Positions 1 through 4,725 of a stretch of 7,141 bases of DNA are shown here, one piece after another. This stretch comes from JACVRW01 sp036009005 (GTDB taxonomy: Bacteria; Actinomycetota; Thermoleophilia; Solirubrobacterales; Thermoleophilaceae), in assembly GCA_036009005.1 (NCBI GenBank), contig DASYMP010000332.1:1-7141 (forward strand), read 5' to 3'. The translations under genes were made by a program, and so were the position numbers. How positions within the stretch are numbered: position 1 is the first letter of the stretch; each line of letters opens with the position of its first letter. The notes under the pieces were generated by a model. It saw only the letters and a list, made by a program, of their open reading frames with translations, was not told the DNA's origin and searched no databases.

Positions 1-33
1 AGCAGACCGGTACTAATGGTTCGAGGGCTTGAC
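1..33 (+). rRNA. rrl: 23S ribosomal RNA, 3' end (partial)
   Basis: The first bases contain the conserved block ACCGGTACTAAT followed by CGAGGGCTTGAC, which is the extreme 3' end of bacterial 23S rRNA. The rest of the gene lies upstream of the window. The exact mature end is uncertain by a few bases; I place it at the end of the CTTGAC segment, which in this family pairs with the 23S 5' end in helix 1. A 5S gene follows about 70 nt later on the same strand, so this is the distal part of an rRNA operon. No protein should be annotated over it, although an open frame runs through. Confidence 0.93.
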
Positions 34-72
34 GGATATTTTGTGATCTTTCCGGGCCATGCAATGCAGTTT

Positions 73-94
73 TCAAGGTCCGAGAGGGCCTTGG
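73..94 (+). other. hairpin in the 23S-5S spacer, possible processing site
   Basis: The spacer between 23S and 5S can fold into an 8-bp stem: TCAAGGTC (73-80) pairs with GGCCTTGG (87-94), including two G-U pairs, around a 6-nt loop CGAGAG. Stems in this spacer are commonly cut during rRNA maturation. That role is inferred from position only. The upstream bases TGCAGTTTTCAAGG resemble sequence often found in this spacer in Gram-positive bacteria. Confidence 0.35.
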
Positions 95-104
95 TCTCGC
101 TATT

Positions 105-220
105 TTCGGTGGTGATAGCGAGGGGGCCACACCTCTTCCCATTCCGAACAGAGCAGTTAAGCCCCTCAGCGCCGATGGTACTTGGGCCTCGCGGCCCTGG
201 GAGAGTAGGTCGCCGCCGTT
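105..220 (+). rRNA. rrf: 5S ribosomal RNA
   Basis: The segment has the usual 5S signatures in order: CGGTGGTGATAGCG at the start, CCCATTCCGAACAGAG in loops B/C, GTTAAGCCC, and GGGAGAGTAGGTCGCCGCCG at the end. The 5' bases CGGTGGTG (107-114) pair continuously with CGCCGCCG (211-218), forming helix I with two G-U pairs, so both ends are fixed to within two or three bases. The length of about 116 nt is normal. It is co-transcribed with the 23S gene and followed by a terminator hairpin. Confidence 0.96.
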
Positions 221-233
221 TTTTCCTTCAGCG

Positions 234-259
234 AAAGGCCGCCCCAGCGGGCGGTCTTT
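234..259 (+). terminator. rRNA operon terminator hairpin
   Basis: AAAGGCCGCCC (234-244) pairs with GGGCGGTCTTT (249-259) in an 11-bp stem with one G-U pair and a CAGC loop. It lies 13 nt after the 5S end. The 3' arm ends in TTT followed by CCCGTTC, so the U-tract is short, but position and stem strength fit an intrinsic terminator. A second T run (219-224) just after 5S could help release or mark processing. Confidence 0.85.
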
Positions 260-274
260 CCCGTTCTGGCCTCA

Positions 275-280
275 TAGACT
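275..280 (+). promoter_or_regulatory. possible -10 element upstream of the 289 gene
   Basis: TAGACT matches TATAAT at four positions including the invariant first, second and last. It lies 8 nt before the ATG at 289, so a transcript would begin at or almost at the start codon and be leaderless, as is common in actinobacteria. No clear -35 is visible, and there is no Shine-Dalgarno before the ATG, which fits a leaderless message. This is a weak motif call. Confidence 0.22.
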
Positions 281-288
281 CCAAGCCG

Positions 289-687
289 ATGTCAACACTC
301 GCAATCATCCTGGTCGCACTCGGCGTGGTGGTGCTGATCGCGCTTCTCCTCGGACTCCTCGGGGCCCGTGCGCGTGACCGCCGGCAGGCCGGCACCTGGC
401 GGCTGAACGTGGCCGAGGCCGACGCCGCGCTCGAGCAGGCCCGGGCGTCCGACCGCGGCTGGGACCGTGAGGCGATGGTGGTGATCGCCCGCGGCGCGCT
501 CGCGGAGTCGCGCCCGGACTGGCCGTACGGGCAGCTCCATCTCGTGCTGGTCGAGGACAGGCCGGGCACCGACGAGGACCGCGCCCACTTCGTGGCCGTG
601 GGCGACGGCGGCGACGAGGCACGTGTGCTGCTCACGCGGCAGGGCGAGCGCTGGATGGCCGAGCCGGTGGAGTGGCCGTCTGCGTGA
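289..687 (+). CDS. small single-pass membrane protein, function unknown
   Basis: A 132-residue protein of no family I recognise. Residues 3-25 form one hydrophobic segment (STLAIILVALGVVVLIALLL), followed at once by the basic stretch ARARDRR. This predicts an N-terminal anchor with the remainder on the cytoplasmic side. Residues 40-72 look helical and Ala-rich. The C-terminal 50 residues look like short beta strands (GQLHLVLVED, HFVAVGDGG, ARVLLTRQGERWMAEPV). The ATG at 289 was chosen because the frame further upstream runs through the 5S gene and its terminator. There is no clear ribosome site, so translation may be leaderless. The stop overlaps the GTG of the next gene by 4 bases, so the two are probably translated together and may act together, but nothing shows how. 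Confidence 0.75.
   Translation: MSTLAIILVALGVVVLIALLLGLLGARARDRRQAGTWRLNVAEADAALEQARASDRGWDREAMVVIARGALAESRPDWPYGQLHLVLVEDRPGTDEDRAHFVAVGDGGDEARVLLTRQGERWMAEPVEWPSA
666..672 (+). promoter_or_regulatory. ribosome binding site for the 684 gene
   Basis: GGTGGAG lies 11 nt before the GTG at 684 and resembles the anti-16S consensus. It favours the start at 684 over the in-frame GTG at 672, which the motif itself overlaps. Confidence 0.45.
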
Positions 688-1244
688 GCCTGGCCGTCCC
701 GGGCTTCACACCAGAGACTGAGCTCGAGCGCGCCGTGAGCGCGGATCCGAAGCTGCGGAAGGGCCTCGAGTGGGGCGAGCCGCGCCGCGGCCATCCCGAG
801 GGCGAGGTGGGGGCCCACGTGGCCGACCTGCTGGAGACGATCGAGCGCTGGGGCGAGACCGGCAGGCGCCGCGAGGAGCTCCGCTTCCTAGCGCTCGTGC
901 ACGACTCGCTGAAGTACCGCGTCCAGAACTGGCGCCCGCGCAGCGGCGAGAACCACCACGCCACCCGGGCGCGCCGCTTCGCCGAGGGCTACACGGACGA
1001 CGAGCGGCTGCTCGCCACGATCGAGCATCACGACCGGCCCTACAACCTATGGCGCAAGATGCGCCGCCGCGGCCGGCTCGACGAGCACGCGTTCGACGAG
1101 ATGCTCGGGCAGATCCCCGACCTCGACCTGTTCCTGCGCTTCGTGGAGCTCGACGGCTCAACCGAGGGCAAGAACCACGAACCGATTCGCTGGCTCAAAT
1201 CCGAGCTGGCACAGCGCGAGCTGCCGTCGACCGGCGGCGGCTAG
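684..1244 (+). CDS. HD-domain metal-dependent phosphohydrolase-like protein
   Basis: A 186-residue protein with the spaced His/Asp pattern of the HD superfamily: H45 (GAHVADLLE), the doublet H73-D74 (LALVHDSLKY), H91-H92 (GENHHATRA), H115-H116 (IEHHDRPYNLW) and D157 (FVELDGS). In this fold these residues bind one or two metal ions and hydrolyse phosphate esters, often of nucleotides. The substrate cannot be read from the sequence. The extra His pairs before and after the HD doublet would allow a two-metal site. I chose GTG 684 because it overlaps the previous stop as GTGA and has a Shine-Dalgarno 11 nt upstream; GTG 672 would add four residues. The TAG stop shares the palindrome CTAG with the stop of the minus-strand gene that follows. 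Confidence 0.83.
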   Translation: MSLAVPGFTPETELERAVSADPKLRKGLEWGEPRRGHPEGEVGAHVADLLETIERWGETGRRREELRFLALVHDSLKYRVQNWRPRSGENHHATRARRFAEGYTDDERLLATIEHHDRPYNLWRKMRRRGRLDEHAFDEMLGQIPDLDLFLRFVELDGSTEGKNHEPIRWLKSELAQRELPSTGGG

Positions 1245-1717
1245 ACCGCCAGGCAGAGCTGCTCGGGCGCCTTCGGCGCGCCCTTCCGCGCACGGCTCCG
1301 CGCCGGCGCATGGCCGGCCGCTTCGCTCGCGTGGCGGCGCGTGCCGCACGCTCCCGGGCCGGAGCCGCCGGCGGGCTGCCGCAGCGCCGGGCCCTCGCCG
1401 GCGGCCAGCGAGCGCCGCGCCGCGGGGGTCGCGACCGGCACCGTGCCGGTCGCCCCACCCGCGGTGGTGCGGCGTACCGCAGCGCGCGGCGCTCCCGCGC
1501 CTACGCCTCCCAGCTGCGGTGCCTGGCCAGGAGCCTCGGCGGGGGCACTCGAGGCGCCGATTCCGTCGACGTCCAGGCGGTACTCGCCAAGCGTCGAGAA
1601 CTCGACGAAGAGGTCGAGCGCCGTGCCGATCTGCTCTCTGAGCCGGGGGAACATGCGTTCGGGAAGGTACGCCGGGGCTCGGATGGAAAGCGCGATTTGC
1701 TGCAACTTTGCTTGCAT
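1241..1717 (-). CDS. conserved-looking protein with Ala/Pro/Gly-rich tail, function unknown
   Basis: A 158-residue protein that I do not recognise. Residues 1-52 look like a folded, partly helical segment (LPERMFPRLREQIGTALDLFVEFSTLGEYRLDVDG is its core). From about residue 55 the protein becomes low-complexity, rich in Ala, Pro, Gly and later Arg, with no predicted hydrophobic segment, and it ends in PEQLCLAV. Third codon positions in this frame are almost all G or C, including in the tail, whereas the competing frames give Arg-rich nonsense typical of shadows. The ATG at 1717 is the most upstream start; Met22 (codon at 1654) is an alternative. Neither has a Shine-Dalgarno. It is convergent with the HD gene, sharing CTAG at the stops, and divergent from the thioesterase gene with only 8 nt between starts. 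The tail could also be mis-called if a frameshift is present. Confidence 0.62.
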   Translation of the reverse strand: MQAKLQQIALSIRAPAYLPERMFPRLREQIGTALDLFVEFSTLGEYRLDVDGIGASSAPAEAPGQAPQLGGVGAGAPRAAVRRTTAGGATGTVPVATPAARRSLAAGEGPALRQPAGGSGPGACGTRRHASEAAGHAPARSRARKGAPKAPEQLCLAV

Positions 1718-1725
1718 GCGCGTCC

Positions 1726-2139
1726 GTGAGCGAGTTCAGGCACCGGATCCGCGTCCGCTTCAACGAGTGCGACGGGCAGGGCGTGGTCTTCTATGCGAAC
1801 TATCTCGTGTACTTCGACGTCGCGATCACGGAGCTCTCGCGCGAGGCGTTCGGGGACGGCTACGCGGGGATGATCGAGAGCGGGACCGACATGATGGTCG
1901 CCGAGGCGAACATCCGCTACCGCGCGTCGGCGCGCTTCGACGACGAGCTGGACCTCGTCGCCACGGTCACGCGCATCGGCACCACGTCGACCGTGACGCT
2001 GATCAGCGCGGTGCGCGTCGCGGACGGCGCGGTGCTCGCGGAGGGGGAGCTCCGGCACGTCTACATCGACGTGAAGACGCTCGAGAAGACCGAGATTCCG
2101 GCCGAGGTGCGGGCCGGCCTGGAGCGCTACGCGGCGTGA
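1726..2139 (+). CDS. acyl-CoA thioesterase, YbgC/4-hydroxybenzoyl-CoA thioesterase family (hotdog fold)
   Basis: A 137-residue single hotdog domain of normal length for the family. Residues 12-31 read FNECDGQGVVFYANYLVYFD, the signature around the catalytic acid: D16 corresponds to the active-site Asp of 4-hydroxybenzoyl-CoA thioesterase and YbgC, followed by the GVVxYANYL helix start. The remaining strands (ANIRYRASARFDDELDLVATV; STVTLISAVRVADGAVLAEGELRHVYID) fit the fold. These enzymes hydrolyse acyl-CoA, or acyl carrier, thioesters in the cytoplasm; the acyl group cannot be deduced. GTG 1726 gives the expected N-terminus (VSEFRHRIRVRF). TTG 1708 is an in-frame alternative that would overlap the divergent gene's start. 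The stop overlaps the GTG of the DUF389 gene (GTGA), so the two are co-translated. Confidence 0.9.
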   Translation: MSEFRHRIRVRFNECDGQGVVFYANYLVYFDVAITELSREAFGDGYAGMIESGTDMMVAEANIRYRASARFDDELDLVATVTRIGTTSTVTLISAVRVADGAVLAEGELRHVYIDVKTLEKTEIPAEVRAGLERYAA

Positions 2140-3134
2140 TCCACCTGCGGATCGTGGCGCCGGAGGAGGTCGCGCACAGGGCTCTCGAGGTCCTGAAGGG
2201 CTCGCCGGCCGTGCTCAACGTCGTGCATCTCCACGGCGCGGCGCAGAAGCCCGACGGCGACCTGATCCTGTGCGACGTCGCACGCGAGGAGGCCAGCGTC
2301 ATCATCGGCGACCTCAAGGAGCTCGATATCCCGCGCGTCGGCTCGATCGCGGTCGAGCACATCGAGACGGCGCTCTCGGAGGCGGCCGAGGCCGCGGAGA
2401 GGGCGGCGCCCGGGCTGCCGTCGGACGCCGTCGTCTGGGAGGAGGTCGAGCAGCGCACCAGCGAGAACACGGAGCTGTCGATCAGCTTCGTGGCGTTCAT
2501 GGTGCTCGCCATGCAGATCGGCGCGGTGGGCATCCTGCTCGACCAGCCGATCCTGATCGTCGGCGCGATGGTCGTGGGGCCCGAGTTCGGACCGCTCGCC
2601 GGCCTCTCGGTGGCCCTGGTGCAGCGCCGGGGCGCCCTCGCGCGCCGCTCGCTCACGGCGCTCGGCGTGGGCTTCCCGGCGGGAATCGTCCTCGCCTGTC
2701 TCGCGACGCTGGTCTTCGAGTGGATCGGCGCGAGCCCCGACAACTTCGTGCCCTCCGAGCACGACCTGACCGGCTTCATCTCCAAGCCGGACTTCTTCTC
2801 GTTCTTCGTGGCGTTCGTCGCCGGCACGGCCGGCATCCTCTCGCTGACGAACGCGAAGTCAGGCGCGCTGATCGGCGTGCTCATCTCGGTGACGACGATC
2901 CCGGCGGCGTCGAACATCGGCGTCGCGGCGGCCTATGGCGACTGGGGCGACGCCGCGGGCGCGGCCGCCCAGCTCGCGATCAACCTGAGCTCGATCGTGC
3001 TGGCCGGATTGCTCACGCTGTTCATCCAGCGGCGCTACTACGTGACCCGCCGGCGGCGCCATCTGAGCGACCCCTCACGCGCCGCGGCCGGCCTGCCCGT
3101 CGGACACAGCATGCGGCCGCGCCGACGCCGCTAG
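2136..3134 (+). CDS. DUF389 family integral membrane protein
   Basis: A 332-residue protein. Residues 1-80 form a soluble alternating strand/helix domain (VIHLRIVAPEEVAHRALEVL; VLNVVHLHG; GDLILCDVAREEASVIIGDL) resembling a small ferredoxin-like sensory fold. Residues 81-110 are a charged linker. Six hydrophobic segments follow at about 114-134, 138-162, 172-197, 218-238, 241-266 and 277-298, then an Arg-rich tail. IVGAMVVGPEFGPLAGL (141-157) is the hallmark of DUF389 (the TIGR00341 group), and TTIPAASNIGVA (253-264) fits its second conserved block. The biochemical role of the family is not established. GTG 2136 overlaps the thioesterase stop and has GGAG (2121-2124) 11 nt upstream. Translational coupling to a thioesterase hints at a link to acyl or acid metabolism, which is only inference. 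The stop shares CTAG with the convergent dehydrogenase gene. Confidence 0.9.
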   Translation: MIHLRIVAPEEVAHRALEVLKGSPAVLNVVHLHGAAQKPDGDLILCDVAREEASVIIGDLKELDIPRVGSIAVEHIETALSEAAEAAERAAPGLPSDAVVWEEVEQRTSENTELSISFVAFMVLAMQIGAVGILLDQPILIVGAMVVGPEFGPLAGLSVALVQRRGALARRSLTALGVGFPAGIVLACLATLVFEWIGASPDNFVPSEHDLTGFISKPDFFSFFVAFVAGTAGILSLTNAKSGALIGVLISVTTIPAASNIGVAAAYGDWGDAAGAAAQLAINLSSIVLAGLLTLFIQRRYYVTRRRRHLSDPSRAAAGLPVGHSMRPRRRR

Positions 3135-4219
3135 AGCGAGGCCCAGATATCGATCTTCGTGCGCACGCGCGAGATCACCTCGTCGGTGAACTCGGTCGTG
3201 GAGGCGTGTCCGCCGAGGTCGGGCGTCCGCACGCCCGTGGCCACCGCCTCGAGCACCGACTCGTAGACGGCGCGCGACGCCGTGTCGCAGCCCTCGTGCC
3301 CGAGCTCGCCCGCGTAGTGGAGCACCGCCGCCGTGGCGAGGATCATCGCCATCGGGTTCGCGATGTCCTTGCCGAGCAGCGCGGGCGCCGTGCCGTGCGG
3401 CGCCTCGGCCATGACCGCCTTGGCGTCGTAGCTCTCGTCGAACGCGAGCAGCACGGACTCCGCGCCCGCGATCGAGCCGAACATCGGCATCACGAGGTCG
3501 GACAGGCAGTCGCCGTCGCGGTTGAGCGCCGGGATCACGAGCGGCGTGTCCGCCGCGCCGCTGATCAGGCCGGCGTAGGTGGCGTCGATCAGCACGGGGC
3601 TGTAGGGCACCTCCGCGTGGCGCTCGGCGGCCGCGTCGAGCTCCTCCTTCAGCATGCCCTCGTAGACCGGGCTCACCGTCCACTTCGGCCCGCCGTACAC
3701 GCGGCCGTGGATGCGCGCGGCGGTGCGGAAGCTGTACTCGGCGACCGCGCGGCACACGCTGCGGGAGATCCGCTCCACGCGGAAGGCGATCTCGTCGCCG
3801 TCCTGCTCCTCGCGCCGCTCCTCGGCCCCGTAGGCGTCGCCCACCGCCATGCGAACGACCGCGATCGGGTAGTGCACGCCCGCCACCGGGGTCACACCGG
3901 GGATCCGACGCCCCGTCCGGATGATCACCTTGCCGTCGATCGCCTCGCGAAGCAGCCGGTTCGGGCTGCCCACGTCGTCCTTGCCCTCGGGCGTGATCGT
4001 GGCCGCCTTGAGCCCGAAGCGCGCCTCGCGCATGGCCGCGGCCGCCTGCGCGACCACGTCGTTGCCGGTCGAGCGGCGATTTTCGAGCGAGAGGTCGAAG
4101 TGCTCTAGCTCGACCGGCACCTGCAGCACGTCCGGGTCGAGCACGCGCAGGGACTGCTGCAGCAGCTCCTGACCCGTCTCGTCGCCCTCGAGGACGATAA
4201 TTCGCAAGGGCTCGGACAT
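3131..4219 (-). CDS. isocitrate/isopropylmalate dehydrogenase family protein, probably isocitrate-type
   Basis: A 362-residue beta-decarboxylating dehydrogenase. The N-terminal half resembles dimeric eukaryote-like isocitrate dehydrogenase: FDLSLENRRSTGNDVVAQAA (41-60) and KAATITPEG (71-79). All residues expected to hold isocitrate and metal are visible: S85, N87, R91, R101, R123, Y130, K179, D212, D237 and D241 (RDGDCLSD, 234-241). The SxN pattern at 85-87 is typical of isocitrate enzymes and not of isopropylmalate enzymes. The likely reaction is oxidative decarboxylation of isocitrate to 2-oxoglutarate. The C-terminal block HGTAPALLGKDIANPMAMIL (275-294) instead looks like the NAD-IDH/IPMDH branch. 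The two cofactor-selecting positions after HGTAP are Ala280-Leu281, neither the Lys-Tyr of NADP enzymes nor the Asp-Ile of NAD enzymes. It is about 40-50 residues shorter than type II IDH. The ATG shares CATG with the divergent zinc-protein gene. Confidence 0.88.
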   Translation of the reverse strand: MSEPLRIIVLEGDETGQELLQQSLRVLDPDVLQVPVELEHFDLSLENRRSTGNDVVAQAAAAMREARFGLKAATITPEGKDDVGSPNRLLREAIDGKVIIRTGRRIPGVTPVAGVHYPIAVVRMAVGDAYGAEERREEQDGDEIAFRVERISRSVCRAVAEYSFRTAARIHGRVYGGPKWTVSPVYEGMLKEELDAAAERHAEVPYSPVLIDATYAGLISGAADTPLVIPALNRDGDCLSDLVMPMFGSIAGAESVLLAFDESYDAKAVMAEAPHGTAPALLGKDIANPMAMILATAAVLHYAGELGHEGCDTASRAVYESVLEAVATGVRTPDLGGHASTTEFTDEVISRVRTKIDIWASL

Positions 4220-4233
4220 GGCTGCGGAATCTA
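4196..4233. promoter_or_regulatory. candidate overlapping divergent promoter region around the shared CATG
   Basis: Two AT-rich hexamers flank the overlapping start codons: GATAAT (4196-4201, + strand, 16 nt before the zinc-protein ATG) and TAGATT (4233-4228, minus strand, 8 nt before the dehydrogenase ATG). Each matches a -10 element in at least four positions. The minus one would give a leaderless or nearly leaderless dehydrogenase mRNA, which also lacks a Shine-Dalgarno. No -35 is clear, and GATAAT also falls on the Ile-Ile codons of the dehydrogenase, so chance is a real possibility. Confidence 0.25.
4206..4210 (+). promoter_or_regulatory. ribosome binding site of the zinc-module gene
   Basis: AAGGG ends 7 nt before the ATG at 4218, an ordinary Shine-Dalgarno distance. 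It lies wholly inside the coding sequence of the divergent dehydrogenase gene. It supports 4218 as a genuine start; no other in-frame start exists before the first Cys pair. Confidence 0.5.
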
Positions 4234-4559
4234 CAGAGACATGCACGTGGTGCGGCAACGCCATCGAGCGCGAGGACGGCTGGCGCGCGGAGGAGATCCC
4301 GGGCGCCCGCCGCGCGGCCTTCTGCCGGCTCGAGCACATCGTCCCGTGGAAGATCCAGGGACCGCACTGGGAGCCCGGCGAGATCGAGGAGCCGAGCGAC
4401 ATCGCCGCCTCGGTCGAGGCCTGCTCGCACTGCGACGAGCCGCTGGGCGACGTGCGCGTGCTGCTCGTCCGCCATCGCGGCGAGCACCGCATCCCCGACG
4501 GCTTCTGCTCGGTGGATCACCTGTCCGACTGGGCGAAGGCGGGCGGCCGCTGGGCGTGA
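4218..4559 (+). CDS. small protein with two tandem zinc-binding CxxC...CxxxH modules, function unknown
   Basis: A 113-residue cytoplasmic protein with an internal duplication. Module 1 has C9-x2-C12, then C36-x3-H40. Module 2 has C69-x2-C72, then C97-x3-H101. The gaps between half-sites are nearly equal (23 and 24 residues), and both second halves are followed by hydrophobic-x-x-W (IVPW; LSDW). Each set of three Cys and one His is a plausible zinc site of zinc-ribbon or treble-clef type, as in proteins that bind nucleic acid or partner proteins. I know no named family for it. The modules differ in charge: the link between them (51-66) is acidic, while residues 80-92 are basic with three His/Arg pairs. 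ATG 4218 overlaps the divergent dehydrogenase ATG by two bases. After the stop comes the repeat-bearing convergent gap. Confidence 0.82.
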   Translation: MAAESTETCTWCGNAIEREDGWRAEEIPGARRAAFCRLEHIVPWKIQGPHWEPGEIEEPSDIAASVEACSHCDEPLGDVRVLLVRHRGEHRIPDGFCSVDHLSDWAKAGGRWA

Positions 4560-4594
4560 AGACGAACGACGGCATTAAAGGGCGCCGGGTCCTC

Positions 4595-4641
4595 GCGATG
4601 GTGTCTTCCTTTTCCGCGCATTGCGCGGTTAAGTCAGACAC
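4595..4641. repeat. palindromic repeat copy 1 (long hairpin)
   Basis: This lies in the 166-bp convergent gap between the zinc-module gene and dinB. Bases 4601-4641 fold into one long symmetrical hairpin. GTGTCT (4601-4606) pairs with AGACAC (4636-4641), CTT (4609-4611) with AAG (4631-4633), and CCGCGC (4614-4619) with GCGCGG (4623-4628) around an ATT loop. The three stems are separated by two 2x2 pyrimidine mismatch loops (TC/TC and TT/TT). Bases 4595-4615 are identical to 4677-4697 in copy 2. The hairpin is not followed by a T-run in either direction, so it is not a classic intrinsic terminator. It could be a REP-like dispersed element or a bidirectional transcript-end structure. Confidence 0.75.
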
Positions 4642-4676
4642 GGTCCGTCCGGGTGCCTCGGCGGGGGCCGGTCCCG

Positions 4677-4717
4677 GCGATGGTGTCTTCCTTTTCCCCG
4701 CATTGCGGGGGAAAGTC
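4677..4717. repeat. palindromic repeat copy 2 (hairpin, outer stem lost)
   Basis: This is the second copy, 82 bp downstream of copy 1, ending 8 bp before the dinB stop codon. The first 21 bases match copy 1 exactly. The inner stem is CCCCGC (4696-4701) with GCGGGG (4705-4710) around the same ATT loop. It differs from copy 1 at one base on each side (4698 and 4708), and those two bases pair with each other. The flanking GA (4711-4712) can pair with TT (4694-4695), and CTT with AAG (4691-4693 with 4713-4715) is kept. The outer GTGTCT has no partner here: the bases at 4718-4723 are ATGCAG. Similarity extends loosely upstream of 4677 (GGTCC shared with copy 1). Confidence 0.72.
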
Positions 4718-4725
4718 ATGCAGCG

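Noticed and set aside
16..288. Open frame running from the 23S end through 5S into the 289 gene
   Set aside because: It crosses two rRNA genes and a terminator; translation is only plausible from ATG 289.
1431..1453. Perfect 10-bp inverted repeat GCGACCGGCA/TGCCGGTCGC with a 3-nt spacer
   Set aside because: It lies inside the low-complexity tail of the minus gene (Thr-Gly-Thr-Val-Pro-Val-Ala) and has no T-run; most likely a by-product of GC-rich coding sequence.
2270..4108. Very long + strand open frame (612 codons) across the DUF389 and dehydrogenase genes
   Set aside because: The translation is Arg/His/Gly-rich with no domain signature; it is a high-GC shadow of the two real genes.
4601..4641. 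Copy 1 hairpin as a classic intrinsic terminator for the zinc-module gene or dinB
   Set aside because: Downstream bases are TTAAGTC on + and A-rich on minus; the T-run precedes the hairpin instead of following it.
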